Position numbers and translations under genes: made by a program. The notes under the pieces were generated by a model, which worked only from the letters and a program-made list of their open reading frames with translations, made no database searches and had not been told where the DNA came from. This document shows, in pieces, positions 1 through 12,367 of a DNA stretch of 64,000 nt. The DNA is from Lentinula raphanica (taxonomy: Eukaryota > Basidiomycota > Agaricomycetes > Agaricales > Omphalotaceae): NCBI GenBank assembly GCA_027919835.1, contig JANVFP010000010.1:1178001-1242000 (forward strand), in the 5' to 3' direction. The stretch's first letter is position 1, and every line of letters begins with the position of its first letter.

Positions 1-451
1 TCCTTCTCGCTTACTACGCGACCTAAAATAAAAGACACACCGTAAATCCAGCTTTGGTCGCAAAAAAAATCTGAAGAAATACCTTTCCAAACCAACTTCC
101 CCCAAGCTTTCCCATGTTTGCCTTCACACTTGAATTGCGACCTCGTCACGACCCAATAACAATCCGGTATACTCTTCTGAGACCATCGAAGCTGGTGTAC
201 GTGCTTCCCAACACCGCCTGAAGGTGTCCGTGACAGGATTTCATACAAGTTGCCAGGACGAGAGACGAGAGATGGCGGCAAGCGTTCTGGGAGAAGTTTT
301 CGAATAGTCTCTACGAGGTTGGAAGGTTGTCTGGCAGAGCGAGTTATGGAAGTCCAGAACATGTCGAGTTGGAGAAAACTTTGTGAAGTTTGGAACGCGT
401 CGAAAAGAGAAAGGGCGGTCCGAAAATTTGAAACTCCGCAACCTTTCCTGA

Positions 452-952
452 ATGTTTAGGTTGCCTCTTCGTCGCTGTCTTCCGTGGCGAACTCCTGCCT
501 TATATCCAGCTAGAACGCTCAAAAGTGTATCACGAACAAACACAGAACATCAAGTAGACTCTTTAGGACTCCCAATCAAACCCCTATGGTCCGTCAATGA
601 CCTTCTATCATCCTATCCCCAACCGGAACTCTCCCCTTCTACTTTCAAATCACTACACGAACTATCTGCTTTGATTCCTCCTGAAGAGGGTTCTCAGGAA
701 AACGTGAAGCTGAAAAAGGAGCTGGAAGAACTTGTTAAGCTTGTAGAGGCGGTGAAATTGGTGGATACGACCGGGATTGAGCTTGTGGATGGCCGGCCGT
801 TCTTGGGGGATGGAGATGTAGAAGGGATTCATGATGAAGATTTAGATTTACTGGATGCTGAGGAAGAAGAGGAGTCTGGAAGAGATTTGCTCAAGCATGC
901 TTCACGCACGGAGGGTGATTTCTATGTTGTTGAGGCGGATAGGGAGCGTTGA
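452..952 (+). CDS. Mitochondrial Glu-tRNA(Gln) amidotransferase subunit C-like protein
   Basis: Single-exon 166-residue protein. The N-terminus is rich in Arg, Leu and Pro without acidic residues for about 30 positions, as in a mitochondrial presequence. The core (about residues 40-115) has the pattern of fungal GatC-like proteins: a segment reading LWSVNDLLSSYP, two predicted helices with a run of Lys/Glu/Leu, then DTTGIE and DGRPF. The C-terminus is strongly acidic. GatC stabilises the GatA/GatB amidotransferase that converts Glu-tRNA(Gln) to Gln-tRNA(Gln) in mitochondria. The ATG at 452 is the first in frame. The assignment rests on remembered family pattern, not a search; the N-terminal targeting role is inferred. 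Confidence 0.7.
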   Translation: MFRLPLRRCLPWRTPALYPARTLKSVSRTNTEHQVDSLGLPIKPLWSVNDLLSSYPQPELSPSTFKSLHELSALIPPEEGSQENVKLKKELEELVKLVEAVKLVDTTGIELVDGRPFLGDGDVEGIHDEDLDLLDAEEEEESGRDLLKHASRTEGDFYVVEADRER

Positions 953-959
953 ACGCATT

Positions 960-1092
960 TTACTCGATGCGCATTGCGTACGCAGGTCCAATCCACTCAT
1001 GGTCGTACTCAATCTCATCGTGCACGAAATAGTCGATGCTGAAGGCATCTGCAATGTCCAGAGTCTTCCGCCGGAAGACGCGGTTTTCGCTG
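960..1092 (-). CDS. Possible terminal exon of an unidentified minus-strand gene
   Basis: On the minus strand an AG acceptor at about 1093-1094 is followed by an open frame ending in TAA at 960. It encodes about 43 residues, charged and aromatic, including DYFVHDEIEYDHEWIGP. This composition looks protein-coding, and neither neighbour explains it: GatC ends at 952 on the other strand and the GMC gene stops at 1214. I could not find an upstream exon with a compatible phase and an ATG in the 120 bp available, so it may be the relic of a truncated gene or part of an unusual small gene. I do not recognise the family. Confidence 0.3.
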
Positions 1093-1213
1093 CTAGATCT
1101 TACTGCTGCCAATTACCAGCACCTCTTAGACACGACGCAAAAAGCAACTCACAACCTCCATTGATGCCCATAGTCTTGTCATTGGTATGAGAAAAATCAG
1201 CATGTATATCGCA

Positions 1214-3274
1214 TTATGATTTTCTGCCTGCACGAATGAAATCCGCACACCTCTCAGCGACCATAACCACCGGGGCTTGTATATGACACGCTGGAACCTG
1301 CGGGAAAACACTAGCGTCTGCTATCCTCAACCCATCCACACCATACACCCTCAGCTCATCATCAACCACACCCAGATTCTCTTCCTTATCCATCCTACAC
1401 GAGGACGAATAATGAAAGGTCGACATGATGTTTTCGTTCGAGAACCTATCCAGTGTTTCGTCTGTGGTATCATCTGGGACTGAAAGATCTTCCAAAGGGT
1501 ATCCAGTTTTACGCACTTGTTCTGCTAGTGCGAGAGCCAGCCTTAGAGCTTTTCTAAGGGGTAAACGGTCCGCTGGATCGTTGAACATACCCAAGTCGCA
1601 GAGAGGCCGGTCTCGAGGGTTTGTGGATGATAGACGGATGGAGCCATACGAGTGAGGCCGTAATACCGTGCACAGATACGAGAAGATTCCGAATGATATG
1701 GCTAAACCTTCAAACGAACGACTTGTTGGATTGACTGGGAGGAACATAACCTCAACATCGGGTATATTTCGAGGGTCGTGAGCATTGAGCTGGGTATTCG
1801 AAGTCTCTGGGGGTATTCGCGAGGTTTCGTCTAATAGCCTCGATGGGAGAGTGATGTTGTACTGTTGTACCTGTTGGGATAGCAGTCCTTTTCCGAAAAG
1901 GGTGTACTTGAAGAATTCAGACATTGCTCGTAACGGGCTTCCTATCAATGTTCCTTCGACCGAGTCTTTCAGAGGGACCTTGAACAGGAGTGGAACAGAG
2001 ATGTGATCCTGCTGTTGGATAATCAAGTACAGTGAGACTGATGAAAGTCAAGACATTGTTGAAAGAGGTTTTACCAGATGTTGACCCACGCCTGGAAGAT
2101 GCTTCAAGACAGGAATGTGAAATTGTTCCAGATGTTCTTTCGGTCCTATCCCACTGAGGTCGTGTGAGTACCAGAGTAAGGGGGGTACTTTCTGACAAGT
2201 ACAAGTCCTTACCTCAACAACAGAAGCTGAGGCGAGACGATGGCTCCCGCGCAAAGTATTACTTCTCTCGTAGCAGAGACCGAATACACATGGTCACCAT
2301 GCCCTGAATCGGACTCAAGACGGACTCCAAAAGCCCGTAGACGACCATTTTCTGTTGGACGAATGTCAAGCGAAGTTACGACAGCTCCGGTGCAGATAGT
2401 GAGATTTTGGCGACTAGAGGCAAGGGATTTCGGGAGGAATGCTTCCTCTGCAGAACATCGATGACCATGGGAGTCAATCGTTGCATCTTGTGGGGTACAG
2501 GAGACAGTTGGTGAAGAAGGGTCGTTGGCTTTTGCGACGCGCTGGATGTTGAATTCGGTGGTCGCATTGATATTTCTTGACGGGATGTAAGTATACTCTG
2601 GGTCAACAGATATGATAGAACAAAAGCTAACCTCTGTACAATATTGAATTGCTCCTTCTCGATACGGCGATTCGCCCATGGTCCTGCAGATGAATTCAAC
2701 GAATGCTCCTAAGTCAATCGAATAATGGACTACCTGTTGTGTTACGATCATCGTCTGGACCATGAGAAAGAGTACGTTCGCTCTTCCTAAAATAAGGCTG
2801 GACATCCTCCCAGCTCCAATTCTTATGTCCAGCCTCTTGCCACGCATTATACTCTCCAGGTGTGGACCTTGAGTAAATTAGACCGTTGACTTTGGTCGTA
2901 CCACCGAGAGCTTTCCCCGCTGCGAGATCAAGAGATTTCCCACCTAGCCCTTGCATTGGCGTGGACTGCCATTTGTAAACCGGCGCTTTCTGATCTTGGA
3001 AATTACTGGATATCAGGGGAACACGAGAGACCCAGCTATTGACAACTGGTCCGCGTTCGAGGAGAAGGACGGTTGTTCCGGGATCTTCACTGAGACGTGA
3101 GGCAAGGACGCATCCGGCAGTTCCACCTATGTCCAAACAAAATCAGTCATGATTTTCCAGAATGACAGAGAGATCGCAGAGTCTTGTGCACGTACCACCA
3201 ACGACGATATAATGATAGCTATTTGAGTGTACAGCTGCCGGGGAACTCGTAGGATAGCGCGAAAACATCCCCAT
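1214..3274 (-). CDS. GMC-family FAD oxidoreductase (glucose-methanol-choline)
   Basis: Multi-exon gene. The ATG at 3274 opens a short exon giving YHYIVVG, which splices near 3130-3196 to GTAGCVLASRLSEDPG. Together these form the ADP-binding beta-alpha-beta motif, with the LLLERGP acidic end of the Rossmann fold. Then come GLGGKSLDLAAGKALGGTTKVNG (FAD-binding GMC signature, shown in part) and a C-terminal GMC domain with HYSSSCRM, VYGVDGLRIADASVFP and CHIQAPVVMVAERCADFI. The two His residues (HYSSS and CHIQAP) correspond to the catalytic pair. These flavoenzymes oxidise alcohols, sugars or choline. No signal peptide precedes the nucleotide-binding fold, so an intracellular place is likely. Substrate cannot be read from the sequence. 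At least four introns are needed. Transcribed divergently from the GH105-like gene. Confidence 0.85.
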
Positions 3275-3687
3275 GCGCTAGGAGAAACGTGATAGAATGG
3301 CTTTTTGGACATAGCCGACAACGCATCATATAATTGGGGAACATCATAGACGGTGAGAGAGAAGATAGAATTGGAAATGACAAGCCGGTCGGTAAAAAGA
3401 GCCAGGCTCCGTTTTGCTCCGTTGAAGAGTTATAGTGCTGCGCATCGCGTGAGAAAGCGAAGATCGCTAATGATTACGGCGATTAGGCGCCCAGATTCCC
3501 CTTTTACGGTTTTCCTTGAATTTCGACCGAATTCATCTGATGGTTTGACCTTTCCACGATTCTTCGCCCATGTTCTCAAAGTTGACATTGGTCAAAAACA
3601 TTGATGACGCAGAAACCCCATTCGAAGTGATACAACTATCTGAGTTCCCCTGTTTAGCAGTGGGGAACGGGAAGGACATCAAGAAGG

Positions 3688-3694
3688 TATAAAA
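3688..3694 (+). promoter_or_regulatory. TATA box of the GH105-like gene
   Basis: TATAAAA lies 57 bp upstream of the ATG at 3751, in the 476-bp divergent spacer between the GMC oxidoreductase (start 3274) and the glycosidase. Position and sequence fit a core promoter; the rest of the spacer shows nothing I can name. Confidence 0.5.
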
Positions 3695-3750
3695 CGTGCC
3701 TAGAAGTTACGTCTTTGTTGCATATAGAACGAAGTTGCCCTCTTCTCTCC

Positions 3751-5382
3751 ATGGCACCTGTTCTCTCCTCCCTGGGTCTCATCCTCTCCTCACTCGAGGC
3801 AATCTCGACTCTCCATGCTGGCTTCAGTGATGATGTGATTCAACAGGTTCGCACAAACCTGATCGCGATCGCCTCGCAGAGGTACGCCTGGCTTTCAAAT
3901 CAGCTCCTGGTCTCCTGAAAAAAAAAAATTTCTTTCTCAACAGTTGGGAGCTTGGGACGGCCGCTGAGGCACTGACGGAACTCGAATGGCCCTCTCTTTC
4001 AGTTTTCAATGCCAGTTCGATTCCTCCCCCGCACGTTCTAGACTCTTCCGACGATGCATCTGACGTCCTCAAGATTGCCACTGAGTGCGTCCACGATCAA
4101 CTTTCATTCATTCATTGACCATTGAGTTCCATTATCCGAACTAGCACTGTAAACGCGAAACCTGGCGACTCTCTCGCTCTTGTTGCCAACGATGGTGCAG
4201 TAGGAGATCCTGCGTCGATCGGAGTAGCTGTCTTGTTAGCAAACTGGACTGATAGCTCGGACATGTCCTACGGTACCGCTGCCAGCGGCCAACTGGATTA
4301 CCTCCTCAACGTTGCCCCTCGTACAGGTTTGTCTCATCCCTTTTTTCATGTCATCGCCAAATCTCATGATTCCTCAGACTCAGGCGCTATATCTCAACGA
4401 AGTGATCAAGCTCAACTATGGTTTGGATCACCTCCTCCTGACTCATTCAGCGTCAATACTCATGCTACTACAGGGCCGATTTCATATACATGGCTCCTCC
4501 TTTCATTGCTTACTACGGTGCATTGCAAGGAGGCGACAATGGGACATCTTTGTTACAAACTGCCTACGAACAGATTTCTCTGTACCGAGATGTCTTAAGA
4601 GATGATAACGGTTTATGGAGACACATTGCTTTGGGCAGCTGGCAGGACGCAACGTACGTCTCAGTTTTGTTTGCAAGTCGATGATTAAATCTCACAGCGC
4701 AATAGGCACTGGGCAACTGGTATGGTATAGGATGTGTCAATACCGTATACAGCACTCACTATCGATCATCAGGCAATGGCTGGGCAGCTGCCGGTATGCT
4801 CAGGGTGCTCGAGACCATTGTTCATTCACCCGTGGCTAGTGATTTCGAAGACTCAAGTTCCAACTTGGCACAGTGGATTCAAGAGATCATATCCACCGCT
4901 TGGCAGTATCAGGTAGGAAAATGAAAAATCATGATGTATGACATCTCACCTCGTTTCCCATACAGGCCGACAATGGCACACTGCTCAACACCATCGATGA
5001 TCCTAGCTCGTTTGCAGATTCGTCCGGGACGGCCCTCTTAGCTTCTGTGACATACAGGATGGCGGTGTATACGAAAGATACTTCCTTGATACCGTATGCC
5101 GACAAAGTCTTCACGTTGATCCAAAACAGCATAGACTCAAACGGCTGGCTTCGCAACACCGTCGACCCGGAGACCTTCGACACACCTAGCGCGGCGAACT
5201 CGGCGAGTCCGGAAGGCCAGGCCTTTGTCCTGTTGCTTCAATCTGCGTATCGGGATTACGCTTCATCGGTCGCGTCTGGAGCTACCCCAATCTCCAACTC
5301 AACGTCGTCGGGGACTAGTGATGGCGACGACGACGATAATGGAACTGTCGTTCGTCGTTGCCGGCTAGTGCGTCACAAGTAA
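3751..5382 (+). CDS. Secreted six-hairpin glycosidase, GH105/GH88-like
   Basis: The ATG at 3751 begins a signal-peptide-like hydrophobic N-terminus. Exons 3751-3881, 3944-4084 and 4127 onward join cleanly (IASQ-SWELGTAAEAL, IAT-DSIIRTSTV). A short exon near 4378-4421 supplies GAISQRSDQAQLW, and the next gives ADFIYMAPPFIAYYGAL. Later segments include NGLWRHIALGSWQDA, HWATGNGWAAAGM and ASPEGQAFVLLLQSAYRDY. The Arg/Asp block before a Trp, followed by ADFIYMAPPF, and the HWATGNGWA block are typical of fungal six-hairpin glycosidases related to unsaturated rhamnogalacturonyl hydrolases. The tail is Ser/Thr rich with a short Asp run, then basic. The likely role is extracellular trimming of cell-wall polysaccharide; the exact substrate is not known. 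GH76 was considered but its signature motifs are absent. Confidence 0.7.
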
Positions 5383-6047
5383 CGACTCATGAAAATTCTG
5401 ATAAGTTTGTTCTGAACGTCTTCTCCGCTATGTACTAGTACGTCATCTTCACTTTCATATGTTGTGCGTGTCATTTGCTGTCTTCTATGATATTAGAGAG
5501 TTGTGCTGGGCTTTCGAAAGTTCCACATGTAACGAATGTACTACGATGAAAAAATAGAAGCTGTTACAGGGCCTTTGTCAATACGCCTGTTGCAAACACA
5601 TCCTCCATCTGTCAATGATCATTCCTTGATTTTTCCAACTTCTTCCCTCTCCCTCCGGGCTTCCCGTATACTTCAAAAGATGCGGTACGCTTGGCTCTCT
5701 TGGCTCTTAATTGGGGTCTTTCACACAGCCTTACACCACCATCACCAAGACCGTCGACGATCACGGCAGAGATGATATTCCAGCGTTGCGTCCTCATGTA
5801 TGGAGAAATGAGCGCTCCGAGACTAGCTATTCTACTATTCGCTTTTATTTCTTTGGGTTCTACTGCTCTTCGTCCAACCTCTCTGACAGTCTAGGTGGTT
5901 TCGCTGCGTATAAGCTGCAGCGCTGGGATCCGACTCACTACACTAACTCTACATCCTCGTCATTCTTCGAGTACAACGGTCAGTGGCAACAGCACCACAG
6001 TTCTTCTTCAACGCGATCACCGGTGTCCACAAGAATTTCTCGCAGCA

Positions 6048-8312
6048 ATGAGCGAGAAGAGTACGTTGACACGACATCGAACTACTACTATACGCACCAC
6101 GGATGAGGAGCAAGCAAGACATGTGCCGTCTGTAACGAACCAGATCCACACACCTATATCCCCTGGGCGTATGAGCGGTCTCATGGACGCTGGAAAGGGC
6201 GGGTTTGAACGTTTCATGGCCCGTTTCTTGCGAAAAGGCAAACGTAAAGTCGGATTTGTTGAAAGTGTCAAGGCTATTGCGCTGTCGTCCTGTAAGTATA
6301 CGGCGGTGATCGTGAGTTGACTTTGACAATCCTTTTGACAGGGGTTAACATATTCATCGTCGTACTGCCAATCTCATGGGGAGCTCACTTCAGCAACGTT
6401 AACAATGGTCAGAACGTCTTCTCATTCCCTACGACGTTTGCGCGTACGTCCGTGCTATATCCAACTTCCAAGCCACAAGCTAACAAAATGCCCAAGTATG
6501 CTTGCTCGCAATCATTCCTTTAGAGAAACTGTTCGACTATGGAGGAGAGCAAATGGCGTTCTATCTGGGGAGAGGTGGGTCAGTACGGCACGCGCCAAGG
6601 CTTTCCTTACTGATCTTGAGCAGACATTGGAGACCTCGTTGTGGTCACATTGAACAAGTGAGGCAGATGATCCGATAGCTCAATCTAGGAAGTTATCATA
6701 ACTCTTCGCTTACAGTGCAGTGGAAGCTACTCTGGCTATCATTCTACTCAAAAGATGCGAGTAAGGACGGAGATTGTCTGATACGGAACTTGACTCTAAC
6801 ATATCGAACATCATTCAGATTGAGGCTTTTACAAGCTACCATCGTAGGTTTGTATCGAACGAATGGAGTTCCTATTTCATCTGAAGCTGGAATCCCTCTT
6901 CTTCCCACCTATCAGGCGTCATTATCCTTCATCTTCTGCTTATCCCTGGAACGTCATTCATTGTCGGAGGAGCGCGGGTTTTGCACCAGGACTTGCATCC
7001 GCACCTCACCCAAGTCAACCATTCGTTACTCGTCATGGGGTAAGCCTCCTGTCAAGTATGCAATACTATCTGAAAGAGACAGGTTCCATTTTTTCCTTTT
7101 GCGCTTGGTAGAGTTCTCTCGCTGCTCCTTCCTGCTGCTGTCTTTACCGCTCTGGATCGCGGAACAGAAGCAATTCCCGATGGACCTTCATACATCGTGA
7201 ACGATGACACACGTCACACCTTCCTAGATGTTAGTCGAGGTCTCGCCGTCATTCTGCTGGCAGTGTCAGTCCTTCACTTCCAGATTCGCTCGGGTCTTCC
7301 GAAATATCACTGACTTAATTTCTAGATATGTGGCCTCTCGCGTGTATCTGCACGACCCACCTGGAGAAAATGATACTCTAGCCGAGCACCCTGATGCGCC
7401 GCTAGCTTTGCTTGACGAGGAAGAATATCTAAAAAACGGCGAACCTGAAGTCAGTCAATGGGTCTGCCTTGGTATGCTCGCTATAACCATTGCACTCATG
7501 GCCTCCACTGCGGAATGGGTACGTTCAACACACACACATAAGTGGTCAGGATTGGAGATGACTCACCTCGATCGACCGTAAATAGCTTGTGGATAGTATA
7601 GAGTTCGTCCGTGAAGAGAAGGGGATTCGAGAAGAGTGCGTACACTGTGTTCGCTTCAATAAAAAACTCACTGACGGCGCGCAGATGGTTTGGTCTAATC
7701 CTACTACCGATCGTGTAGGCTGACTTTCTTACTCCAAATCACTGTGGCTTCATTGATACGATGATTCTTACTACTTAGATCCTTCGCTGCCGATGGATTT
7801 GTGGCCATTGGATATTTCTTGCGATACATATTTGAACATCTTCTGGGCAGGAAAACTCCTCCCGCGACTCTTGCCAAAGCTCGCGCAATCGATCTTTCCA
7901 TACAATTCATATTATTCTGGATGCCGTTCATCGTATTATTGGGATGGTGGTCGAATAAACCGATGTCGCTATTGTTCGGTGCGTGTCTTCGAACGATTGT
8001 CTGCCTCTTGAGTTTTCTGAACTGGGGATATTTGGAACCAGATATCTTTGAAGTTGCCGTTCTGATTGGTGCAATGTTTCTGGTGAACTACGTGACTGCA
8101 GATGCGAAAACGAATTGGCTAGAGGGATTCGCAATGGTCTCGTTTTATTCAATGATCGTACGTGCTGAATGGATTGACTCCGAACTGTAATCTTAATTCA
8201 TGATGAATAGGCACTGACTACCTGGTTTTATGATGGCCAGACAGAAATTGCTGAAATGTTGGATGCTGGTGGTTGTTTTGCTTCGATTAACGAAACCGCA
8301 GTGGTAGAATAA
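6048..8312 (+). CDS. Vacuolar Ca2+/H+ exchanger-type cation antiporter, paralogue 1
   Basis: Heavily spliced CaCA-superfamily gene of about eleven exons. I chose the ATG at 6048 because it opens the frame running through GGFERFMARFLRKGKRKVGF into the first membrane helix (ALSS-WVNIFIVVLPISWGA, spliced over 6292-6341). The first repeat carries TLNNAVEATLAI followed by LLQATIVG and IPGTSFIVGGARV. The second has LMASTAEWLVDSIEFV, EEWFGLILLPIVSFAADG and LFDIFEVAVLIGAMFLVNYVTADAKTNW. The Glu residues in NNAVE and TAEW match the two cation-binding acidic residues of CAX transporters. The first motif has NN where classical CAX proteins have GN. It probably moves Ca2+ or another cation into the vacuole against H+. 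Close paralogue of the gene at 10026. ATGs upstream of 6048 remain possible. Confidence 0.8.
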
Positions 8313-8407
8313 TCTTTGCATGACAGCATGAGGAAACAGCATGGTTAGTAGTGTACATGATACACATATGACAATAGGTTCAGTAAACCAAGCATACGAA
8401 GAAAGGA

Positions 8408-9579
8408 TTACTTTGGATCTGTTCTTGGCTCTATGGATGAGTGATAACTATCAGTATGGCATCGAGTTGAGGAACGAGTAACTTACGACTCCATTGTACA
8501 CTGAGAATGAGATTATCATATCCCTTCCCGTTGACCTTCTCCATGGCCTTCTGTGCGACTGCCCTGTCTTCGAAACTCACGAACGCAAATCCTTTCCCTG
8601 CGCCAGTTTCACGATCCCGACCAACATAAACCCTAGCAACACGACCAAAGTGTCCGAACAAATCTCGAAGATCAGCTTCTTGAGTATCTTCTGATATATT
8701 TGTGACACGCAGTGTTGGTAAATCGTCTCTGCTTCCACCTCCGGGTCCACGCATCGTTTCTCCTGCTCCTCGAGCCCCTGCGCGGAGTGAAGGTGGGATA
8801 TACTTCGAGCCGGTTGGACCTGCTCCTGGTGCCACATCGGGAGGAGGGATCGTGTCATCGTCCGGTCCTGCCCCAGTGTCTAACATCGAGTGAGATATCA
8901 TGCTTGTCTAAATATTATGCAGACATACCTCCGGAACCTTCCAATGGGCCCAAAGTATCCTTGTAGGGACATTTTGCAGTAAAGTGGTCTCCTTTACATA
9001 GCCTACAAACGACCTTTCCGCCTGTCGTGGATTTGATCGGTTTTTTCTCTTCCTGTTGCTCAGCCTCGGCAGCCTGGATGAAGCGTGACGAGAGATCAAG
9101 AGCTACTCGCTGATGTACAAAAATAAAATGCACCTTGTTCCCTGCCGATAATGTTAGATAGACGTTTTCGCCCACGGTAGTTGTCGCTCTGTCAGGTCCT
9201 CGAGCATTCCCTTTCTCGGCACCAAATTTGGCCCATTTTTGACGTTCTGCGACCTGGTGTTCTACGACAGATTTTTGGAGTGTTCGTTTGATTTTGCGAG
9301 TAATCTTGGATCGTGTTTGGTAAGGTATGGCTTTGGATACAATGTGGTCACGTACCTTGACCTTCTTGCCTTGCTCATTCACGCTATACTCCACCATTGT
9401 CCTGACATTCTCGTCTTCTTGCCCGCCTGAAACTACACCGACAAGGTGAAGAAGCATCGATAATCCTTGAACAGACGGACATACCAAGTTCATCAACGTC
9501 ATCAGCCCATGAAGTTTTTGGTCTACAAATAATCATCAGAATAGGCTGAGCATGCTGCACATATAACTTACATCGACAT
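8408..9579 (-). CDS. TIF35: Eukaryotic translation initiation factor 3 subunit G
   Basis: The first coding exon is only 8 nt (9572-9579, ATGTCGAT). It splices to give MSIPKTSWADDVDEL, the classical eIF3g N-terminus. The central part has a long basic linker (RSKITRKIKRTLQKSV) and a CCHC-type zinc knuckle, CRLCKGDHFTAKCPYK. The C-terminal RRM includes LRVTNISEDTQEADLRDLF (RNP2 region) and GKGFAFVSFEDR (RNP1). The last intron joins SVQWS to QPRTDPK, with a TAA at 8408. eIF3g binds eIF3i and mRNA/rRNA in the 40S-bound eIF3 complex and helps scanning and reinitiation. It sits between the two cation-exchanger paralogues, convergent with the first one. All expected domains are present. Confidence 0.95.
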
Positions 9580-10025
9580 CGTTTAAACTGAGCTATGTAT
9601 GAGTAGAAGGTGAAGGTAGAGGAGAAAAAGTAAGCCAGCGAGTCACGTGTATTGAGTGGATTTCAATTCATTCCGGTGACTAACTAGTGACTTCAAACTT
9701 GGCTTTCCAAACTCAAGACCTCTCGAGACTCGAAGCACGATTTCTCCCTCATACATGTTACGGGCAGAAATAATCAAAACCTATTATCTGAAGTCTTCAT
9801 GGATCACCTTGAAGGAGACCTGAAACTGCCTGTGCGAAACTCTACCCATAGAATGATTTGATGCGACCCTGCGGAACCTGTGTAGATGGCTATGCAAGGT
9901 ATATAACGCACGGAGATTATCCAACCACTCTCGAATTGATTTCCCATCTTCCTTTTGCGCTGTGCGCCCATCTGTCTTCTCCTGGTCGAGCTGGTCTCAC
10001 CATATTGGCGATTGAATTTTCATAA

Positions 10026-12367
10026 ATGGATACTACTCATTCAGCGAATTCATATCCTCAACGGCCATCAGATCCTCCTTTACAAAATATCGACCTGGGG
10101 GTGCTTGAAAATGGTGGAATGCGAAATGCTTGGACTCCAGAAAGAGCAGAAGAGGATAAATATGCCCATTGGCAAGTGCCATCTCTCCCCTACGAATACT
10201 CCGAGTCCGCCAGGAGTAGGTTCTCGAGCTCTACAACAGCCTCGATTAGTAGAAAGAAGACCACGATATGGCAGAGAATTCGGGCGTATGAAATAGGCTG
10301 GATAAGTAGCCTCGAAGCCATCATTTTCTGCTCTTGGGTCAACATCTTCATCCTCGTTGTCCCCATTCTCTGGATTTTGCATTTCCTGGACCTGATATCT
10401 CATGTTACTTCCTTTTTCTGTGCGTGATATTCTTGACCACTGATCTCGTTGTTTTGCTCATGACCCACTGTACAGTGTCTTTCCTCTCCTTGATTCCCAT
10501 CATCAAGCTCCTCGACTTTGGTGCTGAGAACCTGGCGTTGTATTGCGGTCCAGATATCGGGGACTTGATTCTGATCAGTCTTAACAAGTACGTGGTCATC
10601 CTATAGCTGAAAAGACTCTTGACTCAAAATATTGCTCAAGTGCGGTGGAGGCCATCTTAGCTCTGTGGCTTTTGGTCAATTGGGAGTACGTGTGCTCACC
10701 CACCATCGCCGACGCAGATGAGGCTGATACATAGATTATTTTTAGACTGCGGCTTTTGCAATCCTCCATCATTGGTCCGTTCCACGCACGTATCTCACTG
10801 ATTCCATCGCTTACTGAGAATTGACTTACAGGCGTTGTCGTCCTTCGATTGCTCTTGATTCCGGGAGTCTCGTTCATCGTTGGTGGAGCTCGTGTAGCCG
10901 CTCAGGAGCTCCATCCTCATATCACTGGCCTAAATCACTCTCTACTCACTATGGGGTACGCGTTCGTTCTGCTGCTAATCTGATCATTTTCTTATCTCTT
11001 GAAAACAGTGTTCTCGCCTTCCTTCTACCGATAGCGTTCTTCACTGCCTTGGACAGAGGCATTTTCACGGATGACATGTCTGCCACCGTGGGCATTAACA
11101 CTGGCGTTGTCAGCGATTACATGCGAGGCGAATTCCTGAAGATCAGTCGTGGAATGGCCATCATTCTTCTGGCAGTGTGAGTAGATATCCTGTACCTATT
11201 CTTATGACATGTTATTGAGGACTTGACGACAGCTACATCGCTTCTCGTTTCTTCCTCCACAAGCCACGCGCAGGGGAAGGTTCGTTACATGAGCGCAGCG
11301 ATGCTCCGGAAGAGATGAAGCGGCTTGCACAGGAGCTGGAGGAAGAGACTCCTACTGCCAACTTTTCGCTCTCTGTAATCGTGTCGCTCTTCGCTGTGAC
11401 ATTGATGGCGGTCACCGCTGAGATCCTTGTGGAAAGTATCGAACCTATGAGGAGGAAATTCAGTTACTCAGAAGAGTACGTACAAGAATCTCCTGATGAT
11501 CAACCTGCAAGCTAATTGATATTCCTTTGTAGATGGTTCGGCCTTGTCCTCCTTCCACTAGTCTCATTCTCTGCCGACGCAGTGGTCTCCATTGTCAATT
11601 TCGTTCGTAACACATTGTTTGGTCATCATGTCGCTCATACCATGGCGAGTTCTCGCCATGTCGATGATGCTATCCAATTCGTGATGTTCTGGGCTCCTGT
11701 GTTGGTGCTGTTAGGTTGGGCTATGGGGCGGCCCATGTCTTTGCTCTTTGATCTCTTCGAAGTGGCCGTCCTCATTGGCTCATGCTTTTTGCTCAACTAT
11801 GTCACCGAAGACTCAAAGACAAATTGGGCGGAAGGAGTGATGTTAGTCGCGTTGTATATCATGGTTGTACGTTCTGGGGTTATCTTTTCACCTCAGATAT
11901 ATTGCTCATTCCGCGTAATCCTTTTTCTATAGGCGCTTTCTTCCTGGTTCTATCCTCAACAACCAGAAATCGGGTTGATGCTCTCAAGAACAAGCATCGC
12001 CGATGTCTATAAAGAATCCAGCTTCGGTGGAAGCGCACACAAAGTCGGAGCGGCATCTTCAGAGTCATCCTCAGTAGCCGCTACGCCTGTTTCTTCGCTC
12101 TACGCTGCTGCAACCACGACCGGCGTGACTTTCGCTACCCCTACACACGTCACCACCACCACAGCGGCTTCTTCGCTGCCCACGAGTGGACTTTCCACGG
12201 AGCTGCAGAGACTGGTGAAAGTCTATGGTGTTTTAGTGGACGAAAATCAGAGGTTGCAAGAAGAGATTGAGAGTGCGTTGAAAAGCGCGATCGAACCAAG
12301 CAGAACAACTTCGGCAACGCAGGTTTTGGAGACGAGGGGTACAATGAGGAGCACTAGACTCAAGTAG
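10026..12367 (+). CDS. Vacuolar Ca2+/H+ exchanger-type cation antiporter, paralogue 2
   Basis: Paralogue of the gene at 6048, sharing intron positions such as the phase-2 intron inside the first acidic motif (SLN-NAVEA, intron in 10588-10630). The ATG at 10026 gives MDTTHSANSY, a polar N-terminus of about 100 residues, then the first helix WVNIFILVVPILWILHF. Conserved blocks are LLQSSIIGVVVLRLLLIPG, VSFIVGGARVAAQ, MAVTAEILVESIEP, EEWFGLVLLPLVSFSADAV and LFDLFEVAVLIGSCF. Unlike paralogue 1 it has a Ser/Thr/Ala-rich cytosolic tail after the last helix. The tail ends in a short predicted coiled coil around VYGVLVDENQRLQEEIE. The likely role is vacuolar cation/H+ exchange; the tail suggests different regulation or oligomerisation, which is inference. 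Confidence 0.82.

Noticed and set aside
3751..5382. GH76 alpha-1,6-mannanase for the glycosidase
   Set aside because: The spliced motifs (GAISQRSDQAQLW, ADFIYMAPPF, HWATGNGWA) fit GH105/GH88 six-hairpin enzymes, and the Asp-Asp motif of GH76 is absent.
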